Position numbers and translations under genes: made by a program. Below the pieces are notes generated by a model. The model had not been told where the DNA came from, ran no database searches, and saw only the letters and a program-made list of their open reading frames with translations. Below are positions 11,580 to 23,109 of a stretch of 64,000 nt of DNA, in pieces. How positions within the stretch are numbered: position 1 is the first letter of the stretch; every line of letters starts with the position of its first letter. Source of the stretch: Emydura subglobosa. Its lineage: Eukaryota > Chordata > Testudines > Chelidae. The stretch covers positions 55,299,889 to 55,363,888 of the forward strand of contig ML679966.1 of assembly GCA_007922225.1 (NCBI GenBank). The letters run 5' to 3'.

Positions 11580-12740
11580 CAACTCTGAATAATTTTATGA
11601 CACATTTTTATAATTTTTTTTTAATCTGGGTGGGCTGGTTGCAGTTGGTCATACAAATCTCATAGTAACCTAGACTCACAGATTTAGTATTTTTCAATTG
11701 TTATCCTGTTATTTCAAAATGAAAAGAACATGTATAAAACTGTGTTTATATAGATGTTTAGGTTTATGAATTGTGGTAGTTTAGGTATAAGGTAGATAAT
11801 AGATGGAGCTGAAGAGATTTTTATGGGAGGGGATGCTGATAACATTACAAGAGTTTGAATTATACAATGTTCTCTATGGTGTAAGGAGAGTGTGCTCTCC
11901 CAGATATCAATAGTCAAATTTTATTAATTTGACTTACATTGGCACTGATTTTATGTTTGTTGTCAGGAAGAATGAAAATCACTTTCTGTGGAGGGTCAGA
12001 AATATAAGTAGGAAATAGCCTATTTTAAGAGGAAAATTAATTATGTATCTGAGCTCAGTCATGGTATGAAGAGGTAGAGAAAGATTTCTTCATACAGAGT
12101 TTTCATTTGGAAAAAGTCACTTGGTAATTCCTTAGAGAAACACATTTGGAGGAACCAGAGTATCAAAGAACAATGAGATGAGATTCTGTTCTCTTTGTGT
12201 ACCTCCCTGCTGAGTGGAATGATAATACCCATGGAAAAGTAAGTTCCTAATCAGTACAAATGAGATTGTAGGAGTCCTGACCAGAGGACTGTTTACTGAA
12301 GACCCAGAGGATTCTTTTGTTTACCTCCTTGTCTGATGTAGTTTAGAGGCCAGATAGCTTGTGAGCTAATTTTAAACTCCACTCATGTAAAAAAGGTAGT
12401 GTCTATCTAGCCAATCTTTGTGCTGAAGTCCTACAGGATCCCAGACTTGATACAGAGTTGCATTGACTTCAAGTGCATGGCACTATATATCTTACCCTCT
12501 ACTTCTGTGGAAGTAGACAATATGAGGATTTAATGCATTCTGTTCCAGCTAGAACACTGAAGGGAGAGTGCTGCCTCTGTAGCATTGTTCTACCTACTTC
12601 TGTCCCCATGAAAACCCCTTCAAGAGGTTATGGATCATTGTGCTGGGAGAGGGTTGGTCGTGAAGATGACCATAGAGGTGATATTGTCTCCCAACAACCT
12701 CATTAAATTATTGTAAAATTTATACTGACTCCATTACCAT
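11580..12740. other. Unassigned AT-rich DNA
   Basis: I see no gene or nameable repeat here. Open frames are short. Confidence 0.45.
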
Positions 12741-12743
12741 TTT

Positions 12744-12860
12744 AGGTTTTGAGGGCAGAAGGGACTATGTTGTAATAATCTAGTCTGACCTCCTGTATAA
12801 GACAGACCATAGAACTTCACCCAGTAATTCCTGCATCAAATTAATAACTCTCAATCACTG
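12744..12860 (-). mobile_element. CR1 LINE 3' end, antisense
   Basis: 'gggcagaagggactat', 'atctagtctgacctcctgta' and 'ccatagaactt' read in reverse as the CR1 3' untranslated end, the same end seen in sense orientation at 53960-54050. It probably belongs with the endonuclease relic at 13390-13860, but the roughly 1.5 kb of reverse transcriptase expected between them is absent. Confidence 0.75.
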
Positions 12861-13385
12861 CATCAACTTATTACTTACTGATTCCTCCCCTCCCCCCCAC
12901 AGTGCTGTGGAACCCTCTTTTATATTGATTGTGATCTAGTTCTCCTTTTTCCCATTTGGTATATATTTTTATTTCTAATTGCTGCCCTCCTTTCACTACT
13001 GAATCAGGATGGGCTTTTTGCCAAAGTTGACCTCATTCTTGATTGTAGAATCATGGCTTTTTGACCATCCAATAAACTCTTAATAAAGAACTCCCAACTT
13101 TCATTCACGTTTTCTGCCCCCAATCAATTTTGCTCATAACTTTCCTCAACTTAGTCTTTTTGAAGCCTCAAGTATATACGTTGTGGGTTGGGCCTGTTCT
13201 TTGTTTGTACAGACTGAATGTAATCAGATGATGATCACTGGTCACTAGACAACTACCAACTTCCAGTCCACCAATTAATTCATCTTTATCTGTCATAAAT
13301 AGTTACCTCATACTGCAAGCAACACCGTTTGGTGTTTGGAATTTCTAAAAATTATAGAAATATTATGTGATGTTTTGCTACTGAC
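12861..13385 (-). other. Stretch between two CR1 parts, unassigned
   Basis: This lies between a CR1 3' end and a CR1 endonuclease, both on the minus strand. I cannot read reverse transcriptase motifs in it. It may be a diverged or deleted part of the same element, or a separate repeat. Confidence 0.35.
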
Positions 13386-13389
13386 TACA

Positions 13390-13860
13390 GGAGACCTCCA
13401 GCATATGCCTCCCAGACAAAAGTCCTCCATAATACAATTTTCTACACAGTGCAGCTATTTGCTTAAGGAGTAATTCATCATGTTCTCTAGTTTGATCCAG
13501 TGGCCTGAAATAGAACCCCACCAGTATCCCCACCTAGGCTTTACTAGTTAGCACATTGCACCACATGCATTCAAGATCCTTTTGTTCTGAATTATTAATA
13601 ACTCTAAAGCAGTTACTGGTATCTTTAATGTAGAGTGCCACCCCATACTCTCTTACCCCTTTTATCCTTCCTAAATGGGTTAATACCAGTGATTTTAACA
13701 TTCCAGTCATGTGAATCATCCCACCGGTTTTCAGTAATGCCAATTATATCAAATTTCTCCTTGTCAATGAGAATTTCCAATTCCTTGTGCTTGTTACCCA
13801 GATTCCTAGCATTGGTTACAAGCAATTGAAAAATTTCTTCTCTTTTTAGTCTGTCACATT
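13390..13860 (-). pseudogene. CR1 LINE ORF2 endonuclease domain relic
   Basis: Reading on the minus strand from about 13825, the frame contains the apurinic-endonuclease block NARNLGNKHKELEIL, then DIIGITENRWDDSHDWN, which carries the conserved ITE(T)WWD-type catalytic glutamate region (here ENRWDD). A frameshift near 13650 moves the reading to a frame with GVALYIKD. After one stop at 13540 it continues with a FYFRPLDQ and HDELLLKQI block. Together these are the N-terminal half of CR1 ORF2. The endonuclease nicks the target for reverse transcription in live elements. Here stops and frameshifts make it inactive. Reverse transcriptase is missing downstream. Confidence 0.85.
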
Positions 13861-13869
13861 AGTTCAGTT

Positions 13870-14980
13870 TTTTCACAACCTTCTGAGTTTGTTTTTAATA
13901 CATTTGGCTCCTAAGCAAATTCCCACTGTATATCCACAGTGAACACATCTGCTAATAAACAAAGTTCTATTTTTACACACTGTAGTCAATTTTCTGACCA
14001 TAACTTCATTTTGAGGGTAATTGTTCAGCTTGCAGCCCCCATTTATGCACAGAAGTATATGAGCCCACACTATATAACTCTTGAGCACATGCTCAGGTTA
14101 AAATATGTAAAATGAGCGTGCCCATGTTTGCACCTCTGAAGTGTGGGATGCATCCAATTTTGTGCATATGCAAGTGAAGATTAGACTGATCTAATAGATC
14201 TAATAATGTTGCTCAAATTATTTCCTTTTCATTTAAGATCACTTGCTTAGTTTTTAAAATTAAAAACAGTTACCCACAAAGAGGCAAATAGTAAAAATTA
14301 GGTTGCATCGGTGGGATAGGACTCCTTCCACAATAATGCCCTGGATGCTTGAGGCCAGGTAGTTGGTGTCATTTTGTTTTAAAGGAGATTAGTCACACTC
14401 TAGGCACACTTTCTGGAATGTTGAAATCTGCATTACTAACTATTTCAATGCTGAATAGCAGAGCTCTTTAAGAACATCTCTTTAGAGAGTGTCCTGAATA
14501 AAAAATGGGACTATCAATATTCTGAGTTCAAACCAGTATATGATAAACACATTTACTGATTGCTTTTGGGATTTCAGCAAGGGATCCTGTTACGACCTAA
14601 TTTCATCTTCCTCCCAGTTCCTCAAATGTGATCAAATAAGTTCGGAGATTTCTTATAAAAGTGCTAATTAAGTCATCAAACCTTTATATCTGAATTAAAA
14701 TATTACTGTGACTCCTTAGTGAGGGAGTTATTTTGTTAACCAACATTAATGTTCTGTGTGTGGGGGGTGGGGGGGGGGCAGGCAGTGTGTGGCTGAGACT
14801 TTTCTGAAGTGTGTTTTGTATTTCAAATTAAATCCAGTATACACTACTCATTTTATAGATAGATAGATATGGGGCAGATGTTGGAGAAATTGGGGAGGAC
14901 AAGGTGATTTTATGTATCTGTGGTGAACATGCCCAATTATTAATGAATACAGGAATGTGATTCGTAACCAAATATTAGAT
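13870..14980. other. Unassigned DNA with G-rich tract
   Basis: A G-rich run lies at about 14759-14780 and a short GATA run at 14858-14870. No gene seen. Confidence 0.45.
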
Positions 14981-14984
14981 CTTG

Positions 14985-15205
14985 TCAAAATTTTTCCACT
15001 GAACAAGATTATCAGAAAATTGGGTTTTTGACACTGTGAAATTTTCCACAGAAAGTAGTTTCCAAAGAAAATTTGACTTTTGCTGAAAAAGTCAAAACTG
15101 AAAAGTTTTGGGCTGAAAATGTGTTTTGTTTTCATCTCTTCAGTGAAAAGCTGAAATGTTTTCATGGGGAAGTGATTTGTTTTCCCCATCCAGCTCTTCT
15201 AAATG
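14985..15205 (-). repeat. GAAAATTT-type foldback repeat
   Basis: Repeated 'gaaattttcc', 'gaaaatttgac', 'gaaaagttttgg' and 'gaaaatgtgtttt' blocks end in 'catccagctct'. The same AT-rich family, ending or starting with AGAGCTGG/CCAGCTCT, is seen at 32120-32285, 45325-45490 and 57272-57850. It is a diverged repeat and codes for nothing recognisable. Confidence 0.55.
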
Positions 15206-16464
15206 TTACAATTGTTTGATATAGATTACCAAAGAATTATTTGGAAATCCTGATGGGAAATGGGAGATCATTGTTATGGAAAAGTTAACATACCAAGTGT
15301 GTGCACAGCAAAATCAACAGATGACAAATACACATCTGGGGTGAAATTCTGGCTCTATTGAAGCCAATGGCAAAAATTTCATTGATTGTACTGGAGCCAA
15401 GCTATCAGCCTTGTCTACCCTTTATCCAATATTCAAACAGAGTACACTTCTCTGCCCAAAAGAAAAAATAACTATCACATTTACTATTTAAAAATATTAG
15501 TAACTCTAGTAGACTTGCAGTGGTTTCTTACTGGCAGATGGAAGTTTTGCCATTGACTTCAACGGGTCCAGAATTTTTTTCAGATTTATGTTTAAATTTA
15601 AGAAAATCTATGAAGCAGGTGTCCTTTGACATGGTGAAACCTTGCCCAATAGATAATCTTGATTTTCTTTTGACATCATGTCTCTTACCCCTCTCCCCCC
15701 CCCCCCCAAAAAGGTGGTAAGTCATTTTTCTCATATGCTAATATTATATTTGTGATACTTGCATTAATGATTTGTAAAATTGCTTATACTGCCTAAGTGA
15801 ACAAACATCTGTAAAATAGGAAAACAATACCTTGTACTGTGAACATAGCAGAGACAGAACTCTAGTGACTCCCTCTTGTTGAAACATAGAGCAGCACTGA
15901 CTGCTCTGGAGGTTCTTACTGAGTACTCAGCTGGAGTCAGGTGAGGGAATGTCACCAGTATGTGGTAGAGAAACAAAAGGTGAAGAGGTGCTCGATAGAG
16001 GAGGGGGAGGGAGAGAGAGGGGGGGAGAGTGTGTGTGTGTGTGTGAGAGACTGACTGACTGACTCTTCATTGGGTTATGTGGTTGATATATTTTCTTTTT
16101 ATCATTCCAATGTTTGGATGCAGTCTTCACAATTTGTTTGAGCTTTCCCATTAGAAGGATTCAGGAAATGCAGTCTAGTGATGCACTGGCACACAATGGC
16201 TACTGAATGCATAAACTATTGTCGGAGACCTCACTGAGCCTTTACTTCATTTATTTACATTTTTGTTTTGAAGAAGCCACTGTTGGGGAAGGGCTTTAAT
16301 CAGCAAGGAAAAATACAAAGGAATTGTGGGATACAGTCCCTTGCCTTCCATAAAATGCAATCCCTAGTACTTGCATTGTCAGGAGGCAGTCTTCCATTGT
16401 CTGTCATTTTGGCTCTTTGAGTGAATATTTCATGTATAGTCTAAATAATAGTGTACTATTGTTT
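15206..16464. other. Unassigned DNA with short palindromes and simple repeats
   Basis: A short 'caatgg'-cored palindromic stretch lies at 15338-15402, a C run at 15695-15707, and a purine/GT microsatellite at 15997-16065. No gene seen. Confidence 0.45.
15997..16065. repeat. Compound purine and GT microsatellite
   Basis: G/A-rich blocks are followed by about eight GT units (16029-16045), GAGA and three CTGA units. The purine run and the alternating GT run are capable of non-B structure in principle. I infer no function. Confidence 0.85.
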
Positions 16465-16770
16465 TGTATATTAATTGTATTATTATAGGGCCTAAAGGAC
16501 CCAAACAGGCCCCATAGAGCTAAGCACTGTACAAATCTGAAGTGTTAAGACTCTCTCTGCACCAAAGAGTTTACAGCTTTGGTGTTGGAACTAGGGGAGC
16601 TGGTCGTGCCACTGCTTAATGTAGTAATGACAAACACCAAAGACATGGTTTCCATCATCAGCACCTCCACTATAAAAAATTCTTCCAGTACCCCTGATTT
16701 ACAGTCTTGAATTACGACAGGTAGACAAAACAAACATATGGAAAGGGGGAGATAAATTAACAATAAAGTG
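16465..16770 (-). mobile_element. MIR/CORE-like SINE tail, antisense, interrupted
   Basis: 'attattatagggcctaaagg', 'gagctaagcactgtacaaat' and 'ccaaagagtttacag' match the family tail in reverse. The continuation 'gacaggtagacaaaac' appears only after about 110 unassigned bases, near 16718, so the copy may be interrupted. Confidence 0.65.
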
Positions 16771-19240
16771 AGCATATCTTTTATGGTAAAAGTATTTAAG
16801 AATTATTGTCAAAGTTGTTGTTATCCAAATTATTCCCAGTAATAGTACTCTGCTATCTTGATGTATTAACATGATTTTCTAGGTAATAACAAAAGGCCAG
16901 ATCCTAAAATGTTACACAGTTCTGAAGTACATGGGAATTTTGCCTGTGCATGGACTTCAGGATCCAACCTGTACTGTATATATTATTATATGCAACCTCA
17001 CATTAACAAAGCTGTCCTAATAAAAAGGACAACTCTGTTTAGTGAAGGCTAATACAGTCAGTGTGAGGAAATACATTCAATAATAATTAAAGGGTTCTAT
17101 TCTTTTGCTGGTGTACACTCAACTTATTAACATAAAAGAAAATAACGTTTGCCCTGGGAGGGTAATAGAATTGCTCATTTAAGGTACTTTCTTTTGTATT
17201 TATTTGAAATAAAAAGGGTATAACGGGATATTTTTTATAGTTTCCTGATTGGCACTGAGATAATTGAAGTCACAACTTGTATAAAACCTTAACTTGATAG
17301 GTTCATATTATAGCAAATTATAAAACAAAGATTGGTTTAAAATAGTCAGAAAGAAATGAGACCCAGTAGAGTGCTCCTGCCCTTTGCAAAAAGGGAATGA
17401 AAAGACATTGTTTAGCTCAAAATGGTATTGTAACTGATTTGCGATATTACATAAGTGAACCTCTTATTTACTGCTCACATTAATGCACATCATAATTGCA
17501 GCACAGATGCGTTGCATTCAACAAACCAGAGAAAAGTATTTCAGTAAAGCTGACAAAAGAACAAGCCTGTTGCCGATTAAAAATACATACAACACTCGGA
17601 ACACTCTATTGTAATGAGTTTATTGTATAGTACTCATCCTTGGCTGTGAGGCAGATGACAGTGATGTATAACTCACAAAGCAGTAGCCTGATAGGATGAT
17701 GGACTGTTTCTCCTCCACATGCCAGCAGAGCTTCTTTTCATCTCTTCTCCCATTCTCTGTTCATTGTTTATTCTTTGCATCATCAGTCACCAGGCAGTAT
17801 AGTTTACAAATACTGTTGTGGCAGGTGGAAAAAAATTCTACAGCCAATGATGTGAAATATATCAAGTTCCTGCCAGGCTGCAGCTTGAAATTTCTCTTCA
17901 AGCTCCTGTCTGAGTCTGATACATGGTTTAGATAACATTTTACTTACAAAAGATAGATTCTTTTCCTCTCACTAGTTAGTCAGAGAAAGATGGTCTATTC
18001 ATTCCCCTTTTTCTTTCTTTTTACTGACAGAGGCTGACCAGCTTCCAAAAGCTGTTGAAGACTGAATCAATTATACCCGGATCTCTCTTTGTTACAGACA
18101 TTGCATGTGTGGCCTTATAGCAGGATAGCATATCAATGCTTTGCACTTGGTTAAACCAAATATGAATAGCACCCAATGTAATAGCTGAGCAGCTGAACAA
18201 TGACTTCGTTGCAAAAAAATGAATGAAAACCTGTGCCAAAAAAAAAAAAAAAGGCTGCACGTGGTCCTTCATCCACTCAGCAGAATGTGCATAAAAAACC
18301 CTTATCAAAACAACAGCATTACTATATGCGTTTTAGGTATGATCCACATGGAGAAAAAAGTCACATGCCAATAAAGGCAAATTTCTGAATTTCCTCTAGC
18401 GGTACAAAATAATTCAAGCTGTTTAACTGAGGATTAGACTTTTTTTTTAGGTTTTATTAAATAAATAAGAAGGTTAAGGACTAGGTAGTGATTTGGACTA
18501 CAAGCCTATGCAGGCGTAAAAGCCTTCCCTTGTACTCTGGTGTGGGTTACCTGAGCACTGGGTCCAGGCCCATGAGAGTGAGTGAATGTTGTGTTCCACT
18601 TACCTTACCCCAATAGAGTACGTGAGAAGGGAGAAATAAGCTGGGAAGGGGTTGAAATGGGTGAATGCCTTGGATAAGTGAGCGTGAGAAGTGTGTTTTG
18701 CTGCTAGTATAGGCTAGCAGAAAATGACTCCCCTTCCAGAGCATGGGGAAAGCAGGGGTGGTAAATTATGCCTCAGATGCTTATCTCTGAGGGACAGTGC
18801 TTCGAGGGATACTTTCAGAGTGCACCATCTCTTACTCGGGTTTGTGGCTAAGGAAAAAATAACTCTAAAGGACTTCAATCATTTCCTTGTGAATGAATGC
18901 TATAAGAATTAAACTTTTACAACTTGGCATAAATGACTATTATGGGTGTGGTGAGGGTTTAGAGGCAGAATAATGATGACTATCTCTAGAATTTGAAGAA
19001 TATAAAGAGAGATTCCTCTCCCTCCTTAAAGTGTTGTCCAACTATACTGAAATGAGAATAAGTAAAGGAAATTTAAAAGTGAATATCAGGAAAAACATTT
19101 CTTACTCTCAAGTCCAACAGACCACATTGTAAGTGCCCACAGGAAAAGGTAATTACTCATTTAAAAATGGATTTTACAGAGAAATGTGTGAATTTATAAC
19201 AATAAGTACATGTGCATTGTACATTGAAAGCAAAGGAAAT
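16771..19240. other. Unassigned DNA, largest non-repeat block of this part
   Basis: No gene or clear repeat is readable. The stretch 17430-17600 has complex, non-repetitive sequence. An A run lies at 18239-18252. Around 18965-19110 there is weak resemblance to a CR1 3' region ('gaatatcaggaaaaac'), too weak to call. Confidence 0.4.
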
Positions 19241-19242
19241 GC

Positions 19243-19330
19243 TAGGTGGTATAGTGGATTAATCCAGTGGAATTGCAGCTCTGGGTTCAGTTAGTGGCTT
19301 TAATCCCATGAAGGAGTTTGATTCTCTCTC
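19243..19330 (+). mobile_element. tRNA-like SINE head (possible)
   Basis: 'tggtatagtgg' fits an RNA polymerase III A box and 'gggttcagttag' lies about 40 bp further on as a weak B box. The following sequence does not match the MIR-like core. It could be a separate SINE family or a chance match. Confidence 0.35.
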
Positions 19331-20505
19331 CTATGGAAGCCTTCTGACTAGGCTGGGGCCAAAGTCATTGCAAAGTTTGAAGCTGGCAAATGACATAGGA
19401 TGGATTAGGGCACTGGAAATTGATTTGGTCCTATCACCTAAATGAACCGGACTTACTTTATATAGCCCACATATGTAATTATGATGAAGGTTTTTCCAAA
19501 ATAAAGCTAAATAATAGAATACATGTTTTTCAAGAATTCTGGATTTGGCCAAGTTATCACAGAGGGCAGTAACCATGTTTCATCAATAGTTAGGAATTAA
19601 ACCTTGTGTTAAATCAAAAGTAGTAAATAGTCAGATTTGCTCCCCACTTAGTCTTTCTTAGCTATAAAGTCTGTGTACAAGAGTGCCCTACCCTTCACAA
19701 ATTTAAAAACAGGATCCACCTACTATGCTGAGATGATGCCCGGACAGGCTAATTCTGTTGGGGACACACAAGAAACCATGCTCGTGTGTGTTTAGTTTTT
19801 TACTTCCCGCTGAACCAATCCGTAGAGAAAGGAGGACTTCTCAGGAATTCCCATCCTCAGAACTGAAAGAGCTAGCAAGAAAAAAAAAAAAGCAATTTCT
19901 GGGTTCTGTAATGTGGAGTCTCTTTCAGTAACAAAGGAGAGAGGTTTGCTTCATTCTGTGATTGTTGGTGGGTTCAGTTAAGCTCACTTTGATATTCCTC
20001 TCAATACTTTTCCTCTTAATCACCTGACCGTCACAACTGACAGATCTGGATGTCAAGTTATCTAAAGTATTTGCTTTCTAATGAATGAATTTGTATCTTG
20101 GTAGCCTCCTCAGGCAGTTATATTGGTGGCTTTGAAATTGCTCCTGAGATCCTTATAGCCTATTTACACCCAACCATATGTAAGTTGCCTTTTATCTTCT
20201 TGCATGCTTTTTGGGGAGGAGAAGAGGGGCATCACCTTTGAGTAATGTGTGCAGCTCCTTTTAGCTTTCTGTGCATAAGACCCAATTACAGCCCTATTTA
20301 AATCTCCTCTTTCTTGAAATGGAAGTAATAGAATGATAATATTCTGTCTGAAACTAGTGAAGATTAAGCCCTTTGATCTGTGACTTTACAGATAAATCCC
20401 TTTTTGAGCCCACTTCAAATGCATCCTTCCTACAGCTTTGATATCTCAGGAGTCAGTATTACTTGGCTGTTAGATCTGGGGACTAGAAGTTCTGAGACCT
20501 GGCTT
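19331..20505. other. Unassigned DNA
   Basis: Nothing is recognised apart from a short A run at 19879-19891. No gene seen. Confidence 0.45.
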
Positions 20506-20507
20506 CT

Positions 20508-20952
20508 GCATATACTAGGAACAAAAGGTAGAATTCTCAATAACAATAATGCAGAAAAGGAGGAAGTGTTCAATAAATATTTCTGGCTTGTAGTTGGGGA
20601 AAAAGTCAGATGATGTACTCATCATATGGTAATGATGAAATACTTTCCATTCCATCAGTAACTAAGGAGAATGTTAAACAGCAGCTACTGAAGACATTTT
20701 GAAATCCACTGGTCTAGATAACTTGCGTCAATAGTTTTAAAAGACTGGATGAGGAACTCTCTGGACAGTTAATGTTGATTTTCAGTAAGTCTTGGGACGC
20801 TTGAAGAAATTGCAGAAAATTGGGAGAAAGAGACTGTTGAGCCAATATTTTATATGGTTAAATGGGATGATCCAAGAAATTATAGGTCTATTAGTCCAAT
20901 GCTGTTCTCAGGTAAGAATGGAATGGCTAATATTGCACTCAATTAAAAAAAA
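20508..20952 (+). pseudogene. CR1 ORF2, linker and start of reverse transcriptase, part 1
   Basis: The nucleotide sequence runs parallel to the long CR1 copy at 52350-52830: 'caataacaataatgcagaaa', 'ttcaataaatatttctgg', then the block ending 'ttataggtctattagtcc' and 'cactcaatt'. This corresponds to the region between the endonuclease and the first reverse transcriptase motifs. The frame is broken by several stops and indels. It is cut at 20952 by an LTR-like insertion, and the same element resumes at 22082. Confidence 0.85.
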
Positions 20953-22081
20953 TGAAGGGAGGCGGTGTCATTCCAGAGTGCAATCCAGACCACTGAGTTT
21001 GCCCTGTAACTTTGGGTGCCTCACAGTGATATTTTGTTGTTGTCACTCCCAACTTGAGTCGCTCACAGTCAGCTTGCCAGCATGCAGGTCACATGTGAGT
21101 GTCTGTGTATAGCCGCACCCCTGACCCCAGAAGCTTGCCAGCACACTCCAGTCATGCTCTGGCTTTCAGCAGCCTTAGTTATTACTGACAGAGTGACCCC
21201 AACACACTCCCAGCCCCAATTTTCCCAGAAACATATGTTCTGTACAGTTCAGATATTATAGGTCCATTTTCCCAGAAGAGGTCAATATGCAAGAGTTTGC
21301 TACTTTAAATGGAATGATCAAACAGCTCAGTTTAAAAACAACACTAGGTTAGTTTTGATTAAAAAATAAACAAGTTTATTTAACTATAAAGAGATTTTAA
21401 CTGAGTAGAAGTACAAGATATTAAAGTCAGAAATTGTTATAAGAGAAATAAAGAAAACATAACTAGACTTGGGTCAAGGTAAAGTCCTTGCCACAGGTTC
21501 CCAGTAACATGGCTCACCAAATTCTCAGATCACAATCGCTCCCAGAGTCCAAAGGCTGGTTATTTTGTTTTCTTAGGTGAAAGAAAGATGGGGAGAAAAG
21601 AGAGAGAAATTGGGATGTTGTGACTCTCATTATTATAGTCTACTCACTCTCTGAAACATTTTCTTGAGGGTTACCCCTAGATAAATTTCCTTCCCACTGT
21701 GGGGATTGAGACATGGAGTGTTGTGATGAAAGAGGTTCCATATTGTTGTTTGTTAAAAGGCAGATCGAAATGTTCCTGCCTCCCTCCCCATTGCTGAAGA
21801 ATGACCACATGACTGCTGATCGACAATCAATTTTGATGGCACCTGGCTAAAGGCATCAGCATGTTCTTTGGTTTTGAGAAACAGGTTTACCCCCTCCGCA
21901 GACCTGTTTGGTAAACACATTTCAGTCGTCATTTCAGCTTATGTTCATAACTTTACACATGATGTTGCCACATACATTTCACCATTAAATTATTGACTAA
22001 TGATACCTCAGAAGGCATATTCTGTACAAAGATTATTACAATAGTGCATAGGGTGTGAATACAGGAATGCATTTGGTCACA
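20953..22081 (-). mobile_element. LTR-like insertion (solo LTR of an endogenous retrovirus type), antisense
   Basis: The insertion interrupts CR1 exactly between 'ctcaattaaaaa' and 'agttatataattaatgac'. It starts TG and ends CA on the plus strand and is flanked by four or more A residues on each side, consistent with a 4-5 bp target duplication in an A run. On the minus strand it begins TGTGACCAAATGC, and AATAAA-type sequence appears in reverse ('gtttatttaac') near 21374. Length is about 1.13 kb. There are no gag, pol or env frames, so it is a solo LTR or LTR-like remnant. Confidence 0.7.
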
Positions 22082-22207
22082 AAAAGTTATATAATTAATG
22101 ACAATCAACATGGGTTTATGGAAAATAGATATTACCTCATCAAAACTAATAGTTATTTTGACAAGTTTGGATAATAAAAGGTGGTAGTGTTAATGTAATA
22201 TAGTATT
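22082..22207 (+). pseudogene. CR1 ORF2 reverse transcriptase, part 2
   Basis: 'aacatgggtttatggaaaat' corresponds to the HGFMENR-type reverse transcriptase segment, also present at 52845. It continues the copy interrupted at 20952 and is again interrupted near 22207. Confidence 0.85.
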
Positions 22208-22735
22208 TCCCCTTTTACCCTGAATGATTAGCCACCATCTGGGGTCTTGCCAAATGTTTCCATTAGGAGGAGAAATTTTGTGACAGGCATCAGGTATTTC
22301 TTTGGTGTAATCCTGTTTATTTACAAAGCATGTGCAAAGTCCTGTATCCCTGAGCACAATAGAAACAAAAAGGAGCCAGTTTTTTTGTTCAGAAATCCAA
22401 ATCTACTTTCCAAATGAGTACTCTGTCCAAAAGAAGTGCTAGCTCTTCGCTTCCTCCCATGACCATGCATCAGTGCTATGCTCACTTTCTATTGGCTTCC
22501 TGCTTCCTTTCACACATCCACAAACACACAACTGTAACCAATCAATGCCTGAGTCCATGTGCTTGTATTGGAAACCCCTTGTGCTCCAGGGCTTAGCTTC
22601 TGTCCAGACCTTGCCATACTAGCTCTTGCTTTGGGTAGTGGCTTCAGCTATGAATAAACAAACAGCATTTAATTGTTCCCTCATTAGAACTTTTACCAGA
22701 TCTGTGACTTATGGATGCCATTAACACCTTGAAGA
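22208..22735 (-). mobile_element. Second LTR-like insertion, antisense
   Basis: The CR1 sequence breaks after 'taatgtaatata' and resumes at 'cctagactgttgtaaggtg'. The inserted 0.5 kb contains a reversed polyadenylation-like signal ('cctgtttatttacaaagc' near 22312). It includes an internal TG...CA pair at 22221 and 22726. I infer an LTR. Exact ends and a target duplication are not resolved. Confidence 0.5.
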
Positions 22736-22880
22736 ATAATGATACCTAGACTGTTGTAAGGTGTTTCACTTAGTACCACAGAACATTTTGACTGAAGAAG
22801 GTAGAACAATACTAAATCAACATGGCACACATTAAATGGATATAAAACTGGATAAATGCTTGGTCTCAAAATGTAACGGT
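22736..22880 (+). pseudogene. CR1 ORF2 reverse transcriptase, part 3
   Basis: 'tttcacttagtaccacagaa', 'catggcacacattaaatgg' and 'aaactggataaatgcttgg' match the stretch at 52960-53065 of the long CR1 copy. The copy ends near 22880, where antisense CR1 sequence begins. Confidence 0.8.
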
Positions 22881-22885
22881 AAGCA

Positions 22886-23109
22886 CAGAATCTTAGAAAT
22901 CTTAGTAGCTTTGGAAGGGACCTCAAGAGGTCATCCTGTCCATCACCCTACTCTGATGCAGAACCAAGTATACCTAGATAATTGCTGACAGGTGTTTGTC
23001 TAACCTGTTCTTAAAACCCCCAGCAACAGGGATTCCATGAGACCCTTTCGAAACCTGTTACAGTACTTAACTATCCTTACTATCCTTAGAGAGTTTTCCC
23101 AGAGTTTCC
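22886..23109 (-). mobile_element. CR1 LINE 3' end, antisense, part 1
   Basis: 'gctttggaagggacctcaag' and 'ggtcatcctgtcc' are the reverse of the CR1 3' end. It is joined directly to a sense CR1 fragment, so the junction at about 22881-22886 is an inverted CR1-CR1 boundary. The element is interrupted at 23110. Confidence 0.85.

Noticed and set aside
16029..16061. Possible regulatory Z-DNA or CRISPR-like repeat
   Set aside because: It is a plain GT and CTGA microsatellite without spacers of constant length.
18965..19110. CR1 3' region
   Set aside because: Only a few words match ('atcaggaaaaac') and the diagnostic end sequence is missing.
20953..22081. Possible provirus with genes
   Set aside because: No gag, pol or env similarity is visible in any frame, and the block is sized and bounded like a single LTR.
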